Source: Arcticibacterium luteifluviistationis | GTDB lineage: Bacteria; Bacteroidota; Bacteroidia; Cytophagales; Spirosomataceae | DNA length: 64,000 nt | Direction: 5' to 3' | NCBI RefSeq assembly: GCF_003258705.1 | Contig: NZ_CP029480.1 | Location: 5,315,840-5,379,839, forward strand | Shown: positions 7,434 through 17,132 of the stretch, one piece after another | Layout: each line of letters starts with the position of its first letter | How positions within the stretch are numbered: the first letter of the stretch is position 1 | Notes under the pieces: generated by a model | What the model saw: the letters and a program-made list of their open reading frames with translations, nothing else | Told to the model about the DNA's origin: nothing | Databases searched by the model: none | Program-made: the position numbers and the translations under genes

Positions 7434-10217
7434 CTAGCTTTTCATCTTCCCAAATATCTTCATCTCACTCATAGCCCAAGTTCCTTTTTCGTGCCTACCC
7501 ATTTGTCGCATTCTTAAAAACTTCCCTTCCGATTCTTTTAGACGAATCATATTTGGACTATGAGAGCCTTCGCCGCTAAATACTTGCGTCCATTTTTTAC
7601 CGTCTTTTGATGTTTCTATGATTAATTGACGTGGATGCGTTTTTATAGAAGGCAGGCCTTCTCTCCAGTGACCTTGACGAATTCCTTGTGAAGTAAACTG
7701 AATTTCAGAAACAGAGATCACTTCTGGAAATTCTATTTGAAACCACATACCTGGCGTTTGTGGAACACCCGTAGACCATCCTTCAAAAGTCAAAGCCCCA
7801 ACTGCCTTACCAGTTCCTCCTTTACGCACTGGCACAGCATGACTTGCAGTCACTTTCCAGTCGGAATCCAACTTCAGCTCCACCGGAACAGACGCTTTTA
7901 AAGCAGCGTATTGATAAGCACCTTTCTGACTCGCTGTAGCTTTTCTAACCTTAGCCACGTCTTCGGTAGTAACTAAGGATGCATTATTATCAAATGAAAA
8001 TCGAATAAAAGATGCTACCGATGCCACCCAGTCGTCGGAATTTTCGGCCATTGGCACCATGATTACACCTTCGTAAGATTTGTTTTCTATTTCCCCTGTT
8101 AGCCCTCTAAGAATAGTTTTAACCACGTAGTCTGAGTGGCCTTTTAAGTTAGGATTATCTACAAAAGAGGGAGCCATAAGCCCATCACCCACAGGAGTTC
8201 CGCGACCTTCCGCCCCGTGACATTGTGAACATAATTCTTTATATATTCTTTGGCCTTGGGCTATGCTTACTTTCTCCTCGTCTGAATGATTTGGGTCTAT
8301 CTTTCCGAAATAAGAATACTGTGTTTCTGGAGGATTGATGATACTTTCAGCCACCAATTCTATTCCAGAAGAAGCATCTGCCGCCAATGTCAGTTTTGCT
8401 GCTTCCAAAATCCCAGGGATTTCAAAAAGCTTCGCAATCATAAGAGCTCTCATTTTCACCTCTACACTCTCATCATTAGTCATCTTGATGTAATCTGCTG
8501 CGAAACTTTTATCCCCTTTTTTATAGAGCGACTCCGACACATAAAGAGCCATGTTTCTCATTCTATAATGTGGGTCGGCCATCATTTCCCTTACTAGTTT
8601 AGGGTTCAAAGCTCCTAGACCTTCCAAAACCCACAAAGCATGAAAACGAGGTTCCAACTTAAAACTACTTCTTACTATCTCTTCTAAAACTGGTACCACA
8701 GACTGGTCTTGTCTTAAAACTAAAAGCTGCTGAGCTTTATCTCTCCACCATCCATTTGGGTGCGACAGGTGTTTCACCAATTCCGCAGAACTTTCATTAA
8801 ACATTCTAGGCTGCGTTTTATTACGCTCTATCTCCTCATGAGACAATCGCCAGATTCGCCCTAAGCCTATCACTTTGTCTAACTGATATTGCTCTATTTT
8901 TGCTCTTAAATAAGACCCCTTTGGCGTCCACTGCCCTTCTTGAATAATGCCGTGATACATATCTGTAATGTACATACTACCGTCTGGAGCGGTAGTCATG
9001 TCTACCGGTCTAAAAAGTGGGTCTGTAGAACGAATAAACTCGGCTTCTTCTTTCTGATATACATTTTGAAGTTCACTCAAACCACCTTTCCTTACCTCAT
9101 TCACCTGCCTCACTATTCTAGCTACTGGCTCTCCATAAAAATATTGACCGTAAAGATTTTTTGGTAATCTATCTCCTCTGTAAATATCGTTTCCTGCGGC
9201 TCCTGTTACCCTATTCAGCGAACCCTCCTGCTCCCGGACTGCAGCCATACCTCCTTGCATATCGGCTATGTACATAGGCTCACCATAAGGAATATCAAAA
9301 CCTTCTTCTAAGCCAACACCTCGTTTAATATCATAATCACCAAGGTGAATCGGATATTGAAAATGCGAAGGTATTCCACTTGCTCCGCCTTGAAACCACA
9401 TTTTACCATCATCATCATGTGTCACTCCCCACTGCCCATTATTATTCCCTGTGGTTTCTCTTATAACACCATCCGGCGTCCATCTAATTCTAAACGCATT
9501 CACAGTACTGTAAAGCCAATTATCCATTCCCCAATACAAAAATGCCTGCTGATGCTCTACATTTCCAGACCTTCCAAAGTTGTCAGTAAAAGCTTCTTTT
9601 TTATCCGCCTTTCTGTCACCGTCAGTATCTGTGAATTTATAAATCACATCCTGATTAGACTCCATAGTAAGCACAGCATCAGGACCAAAAGGCAGCACGA
9701 AACGTGGAAAAACAAGCTTGTCCACAAACATTCCGCCTGTTTCATAAACTCCGTCATTGTCCTTGTCTTCCCATCTTGATATTCCGCTGGTTGGCTCTAA
9801 AGTTCCTTCCGAATCCGCAGTCAGCATGTAACTTCGCAATTCCAAAACATACATTCTGCCATTACCGTCAAAAGAGATAGCACCGGGTTGCTGTATTTGA
9901 GGCTCCGCCAATACTGGTTCCATCTTGTATCCATCCATCAAAACGAAGCGTTTCTGTTCTTCAGAAACGGATAAAGCTAATATTGGGGCTTGCGGAGTCA
10001 AGTTAACTCCCTTCCAATAGGCCTGTGTAGTATCAGCCCCTTTTGGGAGTTCAATTATAGGATACCCTTCTTTTGTAAAACTAGGTGTTTCTCCTACCAC
10101 AAGGTCATCCGTAATTTCTAAAACAGAGGTGGTTTGCGGCTTTTTACAATCTGTCAATAAAGTGGCAGACAGCGTCAATACCACTAAGCCTAATTTAGGT
10201 AGTCTCGTAAGTTTCAT
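7434..10217 (-). CDS. PVC-type cytochrome c / beta-propeller dehydrogenase-like lipoprotein with HEAT repeats and discoidin-like C-terminus
   Basis: This 927-residue exported protein has a likely lipobox (LLTDC, Cys24). Residues about 75-470 are a sugar-dehydrogenase-like beta-propeller (DGNGRMYVLE, PDGSMYITDMYHGIIQEG). Residues about 480-620 look like HEAT repeats. A single heme-binding CSQCH sits near residue 665, followed by GAEGRG and a Met-bearing segment. The last 150 residues resemble an F5/8 discoidin domain. Similar multi-domain proteins are common in Planctomycetes and Bacteroidota and are assumed to oxidise sugars or polyols in the periplasm. The substrate is unknown. The heme would need the cytochrome c assembly machinery encoded at 57.5 kb. 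Confidence 0.85.
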   Translation of the reverse strand: MKLTRLPKLGLVVLTLSATLLTDCKKPQTTSVLEITDDLVVGETPSFTKEGYPIIELPKGADTTQAYWKGVNLTPQAPILALSVSEEQKRFVLMDGYKMEPVLAEPQIQQPGAISFDGNGRMYVLELRSYMLTADSEGTLEPTSGISRWEDKDNDGVYETGGMFVDKLVFPRFVLPFGPDAVLTMESNQDVIYKFTDTDGDRKADKKEAFTDNFGRSGNVEHQQAFLYWGMDNWLYSTVNAFRIRWTPDGVIRETTGNNNGQWGVTHDDDGKMWFQGGASGIPSHFQYPIHLGDYDIKRGVGLEEGFDIPYGEPMYIADMQGGMAAVREQEGSLNRVTGAAGNDIYRGDRLPKNLYGQYFYGEPVARIVRQVNEVRKGGLSELQNVYQKEEAEFIRSTDPLFRPVDMTTAPDGSMYITDMYHGIIQEGQWTPKGSYLRAKIEQYQLDKVIGLGRIWRLSHEEIERNKTQPRMFNESSAELVKHLSHPNGWWRDKAQQLLVLRQDQSVVPVLEEIVRSSFKLEPRFHALWVLEGLGALNPKLVREMMADPHYRMRNMALYVSESLYKKGDKSFAADYIKMTNDESVEVKMRALMIAKLFEIPGILEAAKLTLAADASSGIELVAESIINPPETQYSYFGKIDPNHSDEEKVSIAQGQRIYKELCSQCHGAEGRGTPVGDGLMAPSFVDNPNLKGHSDYVVKTILRGLTGEIENKSYEGVIMVPMAENSDDWVASVASFIRFSFDNNASLVTTEDVAKVRKATASQKGAYQYAALKASVPVELKLDSDWKVTASHAVPVRKGGTGKAVGALTFEGWSTGVPQTPGMWFQIEFPEVISVSEIQFTSQGIRQGHWREGLPSIKTHPRQLIIETSKDGKKWTQVFSGEGSHSPNMIRLKESEGKFLRMRQMGRHEKGTWAMSEMKIFGKMKS

Positions 10218-10400
10218 TTTTTAGTTTCAATAGGTTTGAGAACTAGCAAATTAGACGCTATTCCTCGATTTTCAAACAGAGACAGTATAGAATAGACGAA
10301 TTAATGATTTTTCATGTCCTAGAATAACTTTACAGTAAAAGGGGCACCTAATTTAATATTGAAAAAGTAAATTGCGACCAAAGTATATAAGAGCATAAGT

Positions 10401-11159
10401 ATGAAGTTATTTTTCAGAAAAGTAGGAGAAGGGAAACCCCTTATTATTCTTCACGGTTTTTTAGGTTCCTCAGACAATCTATTTACAATAAGTAAACAAT
10501 TAGCCGCGGCTGGTTTTGCAGTATATCTTTTAGATGCCAGAAATCATGGTCAATCTCCATCTTCATCTGAGCATAACTATACGCTTATGGCTGAAGATTT
10601 GGCCGAATTTATTAAAGACGAAAATATCGTAAATCCTGTTATTCTTGGACATTCTATGGGCGGAAAAACTGTACTCCAGTATGCTCAAAAGTATGACAAC
10701 TATGAAAAATTAGTCATTGTAGATATAGCTCCAAAGTTCTATCCTACCCATCATGACAAAATAATAGCCGGGTTAAACGCCATACCTATTAACAGCTTAA
10801 AAAGTAGAAAAGAAGCCGAGACCATTTTCTCCGAATATGTCTCCGACCCAGGTGAAAGGATGTTTATCTTAAAAAATATTTATAGAACAGACGAGGGTTT
10901 TGCTTGGCGAATTAACATCCCTACCCTTAGCAAAGAACTTGAAAACATTGGTGAAGAAATCGTTAGCACCAAACAAATTGACAAACCCGTCTTATTTCTC
11001 AAAGGCTCAGAATCAGACTACATAAAAGAAGGTGATTTTGATGTCATAAAAGAGACCTACGTAAACGCCGAATTAATAGAAATAGAGGGTGCAAACCACT
11101 GGGTACATGCCACTAAACCTAAAGAGTTTGTAGAAGCTGTATCAAACTTTGCTCTATGA
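10401..11159 (+). CDS. Alpha/beta hydrolase, YbfF-like esterase
   Basis: This 252-residue cytoplasmic protein has the oxyanion-hole motif HGFLGSS (about residues 18-24), the nucleophile elbow GHSMGG (about 86-91) and the likely catalytic His in GANHWVH near residue 232. The overall pattern (LLDARNHGQSP) is that of the YbfF esterase group, which hydrolyses short acyl or acyl-CoA-like esters. The native substrate is unknown. Its stop overlaps the start of the YjbQ gene by four bases, so the two form an operon. Confidence 0.85.
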   Translation: MKLFFRKVGEGKPLIILHGFLGSSDNLFTISKQLAAAGFAVYLLDARNHGQSPSSSEHNYTLMAEDLAEFIKDENIVNPVILGHSMGGKTVLQYAQKYDNYEKLVIVDIAPKFYPTHHDKIIAGLNAIPINSLKSRKEAETIFSEYVSDPGERMFILKNIYRTDEGFAWRINIPTLSKELENIGEEIVSTKQIDKPVLFLKGSESDYIKEGDFDVIKETYVNAELIEIEGANHWVHATKPKEFVEAVSNFAL

Positions 11160-11578
11160 AAGTTTTCCAAAAAGAAATCACTTTGAATGCCTACTCTAGA
11201 GGTTTCCATTTAATAACGGATACTATTTTGAGAAATATTCCTGAGCTAAAAGAAATTAATACTGGAATGCTTCAAGTTTTCATCAAACACACTTCTGCGT
11301 CACTCACTTTAAATGAGAATTGGGACGCTTCTGTCCGTGGAGATTTTGAGAGGCATATTAATGTGATGGTGCCAGAAGATGCTCCTTATTACGAGCATAA
11401 TTATGAAGGCTCCGATGATATGCCTGCTCACATTAAAGCCTCCTTATTTGGAAGCTCCGTCCAAATTCCGATTACCAATGGAAAGCTAAACACTGGAACT
11501 TGGCAAGGTATTTATCTGTGCGAGCATCGTAATGCCGATACTGGCAGAAGTCTCGTTTTGACAGCTTGGGGTGTCTGA
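11156..11578 (+). CDS. YjbQ family protein (UPF0047)
   Basis: This 140-residue protein covers the complete YjbQ/UPF0047 fold. The conserved histidine motifs FIKHTSASLTLNENWD (about 43-58) and YLCEHRN (near 122) are present, along with DMPAHIKASLFG. Family members have a weak secondary thiamine-phosphate synthase activity, but their main physiological role is not settled. It is translationally coupled to the upstream esterase and followed by a terminator. Confidence 0.9.
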   Translation: MKVFQKEITLNAYSRGFHLITDTILRNIPELKEINTGMLQVFIKHTSASLTLNENWDASVRGDFERHINVMVPEDAPYYEHNYEGSDDMPAHIKASLFGSSVQIPITNGKLNTGTWQGIYLCEHRNADTGRSLVLTAWGV

Positions 11579-11592
11579 CTTCTAAAGCATAA

Positions 11593-11625
11593 AAAGCCAC
11601 GACTCCTTACGGGAATCGTGGCTTT
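11593..11625. terminator. Bidirectional terminator between yjbQ-like gene and mdh
   Basis: The ten-base arms AAAGCCACGA (11593-11602) and TCGTGGCTTT (11616-11625) have A- and T-rich flanks. It lies between two convergent genes. Confidence 0.8.
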
Positions 11626-11645
11626 AAAAAAACTAAAAATATATC

Positions 11646-12584
11646 TTAAAGACCTTTAAGGGCTTCATTCATTTTTCTTACTGCATCAGCAGAAGCTTCA
11701 AAAGCAGCTTTTTCTTCATTGCTCAATCTTACATTGACAATTTTTTGCCATCCGCCTTTTCCAATAACTACTGGTACACCAATACAGATGTCTTTTTGTC
11801 CATACTCACCGTTTAGATAAACACAAGAAGGGATAATTCTTTGCTCATCTCTTAAGATAGCTTCTACTACTTGGCAAATTGCAGCTCCTGGAGCATACCA
11901 TGCAGAAGTTCCTAAAAGACCAGTCAATGTAGCACCACCTACTTTAGTTTTAGCAGCTACTTCAGCTAAATCATCCGACTTTAAGAACCTGCTTACAGGA
12001 AGACCATTCCATGTAGCTAGTCTAGTTAAAGGAATCATAGTAGCGTCACCATGACCACCTATTACCATTCCACTCACGTCATTAGTAGACATGTTCATAG
12101 CTTCTCCTAATCTGTAACGGAAACGAGCAGAATCCAAAGCTCCACCCATACCAAGAACTCTTTTCTTAGAAATTCCCATTTCCTGAGCTATTTGATATGT
12201 TAGGTAAGTCATTGTATCCATTGGGTTAGACACAATAAGAATAACCGCCTTAGGAGAAACTTCTAAAGCAGCTGTAACTACTGTTCTTACGATACCCGCA
12301 TTTATTCCAATTAAATCTTCACGGCTCATACCTGGCTTTCTAGGAATACCAGAAGTAACCACAATTACATCAGACTTTGCAGTCTTAGCGTAATCGTTTG
12401 TAGACCCAACTATAGTTGTGTCAAAACCTTCAATAGAAGAAGTCTGCATTAGGTCCATTGCTTTCCCTTCTGCTATCCCCTCTTTAATGTCTAATAAAAC
12501 CACCTCGTCAGCCACTTCTCTGCGAGCAATCACGTCAGCAGCAGTAGAACCTACTGCACCAGCACCTATTACAGTTACTTTCAT
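11646..12584 (-). CDS. mdh: Malate dehydrogenase
   Basis: This 312-residue NAD-dependent TCA-cycle enzyme interconverts malate and oxaloacetate. It shows the Rossmann GAGAVGS (residues 7-13), the NAD-specific Asp in VVLLDIKEG, the substrate-loop region (TSGIPRKPGMSRED), NPMDTMTYL and the catalytic His in GGHGDATMIPL. The arrangement matches the LDH-like MDH type of Bacteroidota. Its own promoter lies about 93 bases upstream. It is not grouped with other TCA genes here. Confidence 0.96.
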   Translation of the reverse strand: MKVTVIGAGAVGSTAADVIARREVADEVVLLDIKEGIAEGKAMDLMQTSSIEGFDTTIVGSTNDYAKTAKSDVIVVTSGIPRKPGMSREDLIGINAGIVRTVVTAALEVSPKAVILIVSNPMDTMTYLTYQIAQEMGISKKRVLGMGGALDSARFRYRLGEAMNMSTNDVSGMVIGGHGDATMIPLTRLATWNGLPVSRFLKSDDLAEVAAKTKVGGATLTGLLGTSAWYAPGAAICQVVEAILRDEQRIIPSCVYLNGEYGQKDICIGVPVVIGKGGWQKIVNVRLSNEEKAAFEASADAVRKMNEALKGL

Positions 12585-12676
12585 TTGAATTGTATTTTCT
12601 TAATAATTCTCCACTTGATTTGAGAACCACTGAATTATAATATTAGTTTCAACCAGAAAAACTCTTGATTGTGCAA

Positions 12677-12708
12677 CAAAAATATTGTTCCAAAGCACTT
12701 AAACCAAA
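12677..12708 (-). promoter_or_regulatory. Promoter of mdh
   Basis: On the minus strand TTTG (12705-12708), 20 bases and TATTTTTG (12677-12684) fit the Bacteroidota consensus closely. The predicted leader is about 85 bases. Confidence 0.6.
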
Positions 12709-12793
12709 AGTATGTAAGCTAATTTTGAGAAAAGTAGATTAAAATGTAATTTTTTACCACTTACTGTTGTTTTAGCATCAAAAAGCATCTTAA

Positions 12794-13228
12794 ATGAGTT
12801 CAAATAACCAAACCGACAATCTAATATCAAGAGTTCTTAATTCCATTTTTTATAAAAGTTCTTTAGGCAAGGCAAGCCGAATTTCAAAGAATTCAAAGAG
12901 TCTTTTGGCTCTTTTAAAAAATGCATTGAACAAGTCTAAAGATTTAGGTGTAGGTGGAGTGTTTGATTCCATCAGAACTAAAGTGGTAACCATAGGAAGT
13001 TTGGTGAAAGCGTATGCTTCTGGAGAGTATCGTGATATTGAATTGAAAAGTTTGATCATCATGATTGCAAGTCTTGTCTATTTTATCTCTCCTATTGACC
13101 TATTGCCTGACTTCTTACCGTTTCTTGGTTATGCAGATGACATTGCCTTACTTACATTTGTTTTACAAAATATGCGGGAAGAAGTGGAGAAGTTTGAACT
13201 CTGGGAAATGAACAAACATGTCAATTGA
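12794..13228 (+). CDS. YkvA/DUF1232 family membrane protein
   Basis: This 144-residue protein has the DUF1232 core at about residues 80-125 ([27 protein letters not shown]), with the conserved SPIDLIPD-type hairpin between hydrophobic stretches. The N-terminal 75 residues are Lys/Ser-rich and specific to this lineage. Its function is unknown in all organisms I know of. It ends 67 bases before the tatA start and may share transcription with it, although tatA has its own -7 element. Confidence 0.85.
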   Translation: MSSNNQTDNLISRVLNSIFYKSSLGKASRISKNSKSLLALLKNALNKSKDLGVGGVFDSIRTKVVTIGSLVKAYASGEYRDIELKSLIIMIASLVYFISPIDLLPDFLPFLGYADDIALLTFVLQNMREEVEKFELWEMNKHVN

Positions 13229-13262
13229 CCATAGTTTTTTCAAATTTTACGTATCTTTTATT

Positions 13263-13270
13263 TATCTTTG
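13263..13270 (+). promoter_or_regulatory. -7 element for tatA
   Basis: TATCTTTG fits TAnnTTTG, 25 bases upstream of the tatA ATG (13296). A near copy, TATCTTTT, lies at 13252-13259. The element supports 13296 as the start, because in-frame ATG codons further upstream would precede the transcript. Confidence 0.5.
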
Positions 13271-13295
13271 TTTTATACTATATATCGAAAATATC

Positions 13296-13496
13296 ATGGA
13301 ATTAGCTACATTATTATTCTTAGGGAATCTTGGAGGAACGGAGATATTCGTAATTGTCTTTGTAATCTTATTATTTTTTGGTGCTAAAAAGTTACCTGAA
13401 TTGGCTAAAGGCTTAGGTAAGGGTATCAAAGAATTTAAGGATGCTACTAAAGACGTTAAAGAAAACATCGAGAAAGCAGCAAAAGGAGACGATTGA
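13296..13496 (+). CDS. tatA: Sec-independent protein translocase subunit TatA/TatE
   Basis: This 66-residue protein has one membrane helix (about residues 13-32, [21 protein letters not shown]), the [21 protein letters not shown] hinge and amphipathic helix typical of TatA, and a short charged tail. TatA oligomers form the path for folded proteins exported with TatC. No tatC is in the window. An upstream in-frame extension to 13218 is less likely, since it would overlap the preceding gene and contain the predicted promoter. Confidence 0.93.
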   Translation: MELATLLFLGNLGGTEIFVIVFVILLFFGAKKLPELAKGLGKGIKEFKDATKDVKENIEKAAKGDD

Positions 13497-13523
13497 TTTT
13501 TTAATTAATCTCGGCGTTTAGTT

Positions 13524-13562
13524 AATGCAGCAGGCAAATTATGTACTGTTGCATTTTCTTTT
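13524..13562 (+). terminator. Terminator after tatA
   Basis: AATGCAGCAG (13524-13533) pairs with CTGTTGCATT (13546-13555) apart from one G.T position, followed by TTCTTTT. Confidence 0.6.
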
Positions 13563-13658
13563 AACAGCTTATTTTTCAGTGTTTTCGACAAAAACTATAA
13601 AAAGGTCTTAGAAGATTCACTAAATATCTATTCATCGACGTTAAATCATTGAATATTA

Positions 13659-13689
13659 TTGATTTTTTGAATTTACAAACATACATTTG
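13659..13689 (+). promoter_or_regulatory. Promoter of the lytic transglycosylase gene
   Basis: TTG (13659-13661), 20 bases and TACATTTG (13682-13689) match the Bacteroidota consensus, about 52 bases upstream of the ATG. Confidence 0.55.
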
Positions 13690-13741
13690 ACAAAGCTTCC
13701 TAATAATAACGTGTTCCTGAAAGGATATAACAAAATTTTCT

Positions 13742-15577
13742 ATGCCTCAAATTAATACAATTGCACTGGCTGCAGTAGTAACACTACTTACAACAAACCT
13801 GGGTTTTGCTCAATCGGATTCTATTAAGAATGCGATTGTTCCTGTCAAACAAATTGTCATTGGCAACAAACCAGACAAAGAAATTAAGGTCTCTAATCCT
13901 GACACAGTTCAAAAACAAGCCAAAGCTGTTTTCCCTGGCTCAGTAACTGTAATAGATAAAAGAGACAGTGCTGTTTTCCAAATCATTCCTGCTGATGAAG
14001 ATATTATTGCAGCTAGAGTAGAAGGGCTTGAAAACATTATGCCAATGCCGTATAATGAGCACGTAAAAAAATACATTGATTATTTCCTTTATAAGCGTCC
14101 TAGTTTTGTAAAAGAAATGCTTGAGAAAAAGGAATTCTATTTCCCTGTTTTTGAAAGGTATTTAGCACAGCACGGTATTCCTGATGAAATGAAATACTTG
14201 GCTTTACTGGAGTCTGGTCTTGAGCCTACCATCATGTCTCACGCTAAAGCAGTGGGTTTATGGCAATTTATGTCTCCTACGGCTAGAGAGTATGGTCTAA
14301 AAATTAACGACTATATGGATGAAAGAATGCACATCGAAAAATCGACAGATGCTTCTTTCAGATACCTTACTTGGTTGCATAACTATTTCCATGATTGGGA
14401 ACTTGCACTTGCATCATATAATACGGGTCCAGGAAACCTAAGAAGAGCTATCAGAAGATCAGGAAAGACTGATTATTGGGATTTACATAATTATATTCAT
14501 AGAGACACCAGAGCTTATGTGCCTCAGTGGGCTGCTTTGAACTACTTGATGAACTACTCTGCGGAGCACGGTATTTTCCCAGACCCAGAGAAAACTATGT
14601 ATCCGCTAGCAACTGAGAACTTGCTATTAGATGGCCCTTTAAACTTGGAGAAATTTGCTGAGTTAAACTATCTTGACTTAAACACAATCAAGAGACTTAA
14701 CCCACATTTCACTAGTAACGATATTCCTTCTTATGCTAGAAACCTTGAGATTAAAATCCCTCAAAACACTTATGCATATTTTGAAGATAACAAAGATTGT
14801 ATTCTAGATTTAGCATCGGTTTTATCTGACCCGTCGGACAATATAGCTTCTGTTACTGATTCAAAAGGCACTTACCATATTGAAAAGAAAACTGTAAAGA
14901 AATATTACAGAGTACGTTCTGGAGATTATTTAGGAAAAATAGCCTCGAATAACGGGGTGCGTGTTTCCGACCTTAAGAGATGGAACAAGCTTCGCTCAAA
15001 TACTATTCAAAAAGGACAACGTCTAGTTTTTTACAAAACAGAATCTACCAGGATTTATGATGCAATAGAGCCTATAAAAACTACAGCTAATCAAGACAAT
15101 AAGCCTGTACTTGCCAAAAACACTGCAGCTCCAGCCGAAGAGAGAACAAATGTTAAGGTGGTAAGCTCGTCAAATAAAGTAGCAACTACGTCTGAAAAGA
15201 AAACAGAGCCTTCTTCTTATACCAATGTTAGTAAAACAGTTAAGAGATATCACTTTGTTAAAAGAGGTGATAACCTTACGCATATTGCTAGAGCTTATGG
15301 CACCAGCATTTCCCAACTTAAAGACTGGAACAACTTAAACTCAAACAGCATCCAAAAAGGACAAAGATTAGCTTATTACACTACCATTACTGAAAGAGTT
15401 TATGACAATGTAAAAGTGGCTGATGATGGCACTATTTTAGTTTATACAGTTCAAGCTGGAGATACCCTTTGGGCAATTTCCAAAAAATACGGATACTCAA
15501 TAGAGCAAATAAAGAAGCTTAATGGAATGTCTAGTAATACTGTTAAAGTAGGTCAAAAGATAAAAGTGAAAGCATAA
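13742..15577 (+). CDS. MltD-like lytic transglycosylase with three LysM domains
   Basis: This 611-residue exported protein has a signal peptide (about residues 1-23). The SLT domain spans about residues 130-260, with catalytic Glu157 in LLESGLEPT and the GLWQFM and LALASYNTGPGN motifs. Three LysM peptidoglycan-binding repeats follow, at about 383-427, 500-545 and 562-611, separated by Thr/Ser/Lys-rich linkers. The enzyme would cleave glycan strands to 1,6-anhydro-muropeptides in the periplasm. The architecture matches MltD, but there is no clear lipobox, so outer-membrane anchoring is uncertain. Confidence 0.92.
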   Translation: MPQINTIALAAVVTLLTTNLGFAQSDSIKNAIVPVKQIVIGNKPDKEIKVSNPDTVQKQAKAVFPGSVTVIDKRDSAVFQIIPADEDIIAARVEGLENIMPMPYNEHVKKYIDYFLYKRPSFVKEMLEKKEFYFPVFERYLAQHGIPDEMKYLALLESGLEPTIMSHAKAVGLWQFMSPTAREYGLKINDYMDERMHIEKSTDASFRYLTWLHNYFHDWELALASYNTGPGNLRRAIRRSGKTDYWDLHNYIHRDTRAYVPQWAALNYLMNYSAEHGIFPDPEKTMYPLATENLLLDGPLNLEKFAELNYLDLNTIKRLNPHFTSNDIPSYARNLEIKIPQNTYAYFEDNKDCILDLASVLSDPSDNIASVTDSKGTYHIEKKTVKKYYRVRSGDYLGKIASNNGVRVSDLKRWNKLRSNTIQKGQRLVFYKTESTRIYDAIEPIKTTANQDNKPVLAKNTAAPAEERTNVKVVSSSNKVATTSEKKTEPSSYTNVSKTVKRYHFVKRGDNLTHIARAYGTSISQLKDWNNLNSNSIQKGQRLAYYTTITERVYDNVKVADDGTILVYTVQAGDTLWAISKKYGYSIEQIKKLNGMSSNTVKVGQKIKVKA

Positions 15578-15596
15578 AACCTTTCTTAGCATATTA

Positions 15597-15627
15597 AAAC
15601 CCGAGCTTTTATAAAGTTCGGGTTTTC
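15597..15627 (+). terminator. Terminator after the lytic transglycosylase gene
   Basis: AAAACCCGA (15597-15605) pairs with TCGGGTTTT (15619-15627). The stem extends inward through CTT/AAG and is followed by CTTTTTT. Confidence 0.85.
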
Positions 15628-15738
15628 TTTTTTACAGCTACCAACACACTAGCCCGATTAAATCATCTCTTTATTGAAGTGTTTCCAATAGCGTAGCTAC
15701 TTCTTCCTGATGGTCATTAGACCAATTATACTACGTAC

Positions 15739-16008
15739 TTATATTTTCAAGAGTAAAACCCGCAAAAAGGCCAGCACCCGTGCCGAGTTGTTAAAACTCA
15801 CTGCCAAAATTCTAAATAAAGCACATACTTTTTCATCAGAAACTATATCAGCACTGCCATCCTCTTCAGTCCCGAAATAGTCTGAAAGGTAAGTCACTTC
15901 CTTAATACTTCTCTTTACATCGCATTCCTAAAGCGTTTACAAGTGCTTCGTTTAAGTGCTTACGTTCCAATCCACTTTAGCCCTATGAGGTAGCATACCA
16001 AAAGTCAT
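15739..16008 (-). pseudogene. Decayed protein-coding gene, family not recognised
   Basis: The 590-base spacer between 15578 and 16166 has no intact gene. On the minus strand coding-like text continues across three frames: an ATG at 16008 starting MTFGMLPHRAKVDWN, then a frame change into KHLNEALVNALGMRCKEK, then a second change into IKEVTYLSDYFGTEEDGSAD and onward to a TAA at 15739-15741. Joined, this would give a protein of roughly 85-90 residues disrupted by two frameshifts. I cannot name the family. The remaining parts of the spacer hold only the terminator and unremarkable AT-rich sequence. Confidence 0.4.
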
Positions 16009-16166
16009 TTTACCAATTATCGGGCAACCTTATTAAAATTAGCTAAGTCAAAAAGAGAAAAACAATATTTATAAAAAGCCTTTTCTTACGATATCCAATT
16101 TCAATAGATAAAAGGCATATATGCTTAGAAAACTCAGTAATTTAAGGCAGTAAATAAAAGTAATAT

Positions 16167-17132
16167 ATGACCACATACTCATTTCCAAGCAAACAAGAGT
16201 TACTTGATTCACATGAAAGAATCAAGCCTTTTATTAATAAAACATCTCTGCTGACAAATGAAAAAATCAATAAACAGTTAGGCTTAGAAGTATATTTCAA
16301 ATGTGAAAACGAACAGAAAATAGGAGCATTCAAAGCTCGTGGTGGCATTAACGCCATATTACTTTTAAGTCAAGAAGAAATTAACAAGGGTCTAGTTACC
16401 CATTCATCAGGAAACCATGCTCAAGCCGTGGCTTATGCAGGCAATATCAGGAAAACCAAAACCTGGGTAGTTATGCCAGAAACAGCTCCCAGTATTAAAA
16501 TAAAAAAAGTAAAGGAGTTGGGTGCAGAAGTGATTTTCTGTAAAAATACGCCACATGACCGGCAAACTGCAGCCGACAAAATAGTGTCAGAACATGGAGC
16601 TATTTTCATACACCCGTTCGACAATCATAATGTAATTATGGGTCAGGCTACCGTTGCCAAAGAAATATTAGAAGAAATACCTGAAATAGATTCTATAATT
16701 CCACCCGTAGGCGGTGGCGGCTTACTTAGTGGCACTGGACTTTCCGCGGCTTACTTTAGTAAGAAGTGCACTGTATATGCTGCAGAACCAGAAGGAGCTG
16801 CCGATGCCATTCTCTCATTTAAGTCAGGAAAAGTAGAGCATGCTCCATACGTAAAAACCATAGCCGATGGCCTACAGACACACTTAAGCGAAAGAACTCT
16901 TGAAATAATAAGAACATATGTCAAGGCTGTTTTCTTAGTTAGTGAGGAGGAGATATTACAAGCCTTAAATCTTATTTACAAGCATTTGAAAATAATAGTA
17001 GAGCCATCTGCAGCTGTGTCTTTTGCGGCTTTAATAAAGCACAAAGATACTTTTAAAGGCAAAAAAGTGGCTGTGGTATTAACGGGAGGTAACCTTGATG
17101 AAAAACTAATTCCAAAGTATCTTAACAAATGA
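16167..17132 (+). CDS. Threonine/serine dehydratase-like PLP enzyme
   Basis: This 321-residue fold-type II PLP enzyme has the PLP Schiff-base lysine Lys56 in GAFKARG, the substrate-binding THSSGNHAQAVAYAG, and the phosphate-binding loop VGGGGLLSG. There is no C-terminal ACT regulatory domain, so it resembles catabolic threonine dehydratase or serine racemase rather than biosynthetic IlvA. It would deaminate threonine or serine to the 2-oxo acid, or racemise serine. Its stop overlaps the next start by four bases, an unexpected pairing with a DNA-repair gene. Confidence 0.87.
   Translation: MTTYSFPSKQELLDSHERIKPFINKTSLLTNEKINKQLGLEVYFKCENEQKIGAFKARGGINAILLLSQEEINKGLVTHSSGNHAQAVAYAGNIRKTKTWVVMPETAPSIKIKKVKELGAEVIFCKNTPHDRQTAADKIVSEHGAIFIHPFDNHNVIMGQATVAKEILEEIPEIDSIIPPVGGGGLLSGTGLSAAYFSKKCTVYAAEPEGAADAILSFKSGKVEHAPYVKTIADGLQTHLSERTLEIIRTYVKAVFLVSEEEILQALNLIYKHLKIIVEPSAAVSFAALIKHKDTFKGKKVAVVLTGGNLDEKLIPKYLNK

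Noticed and set aside
13218..13295. Upstream extension of TatA by 26 residues
   Set aside because: It would overlap the preceding gene and contain the predicted promoter. TatA proteins begin close to the membrane helix, as from 13296.
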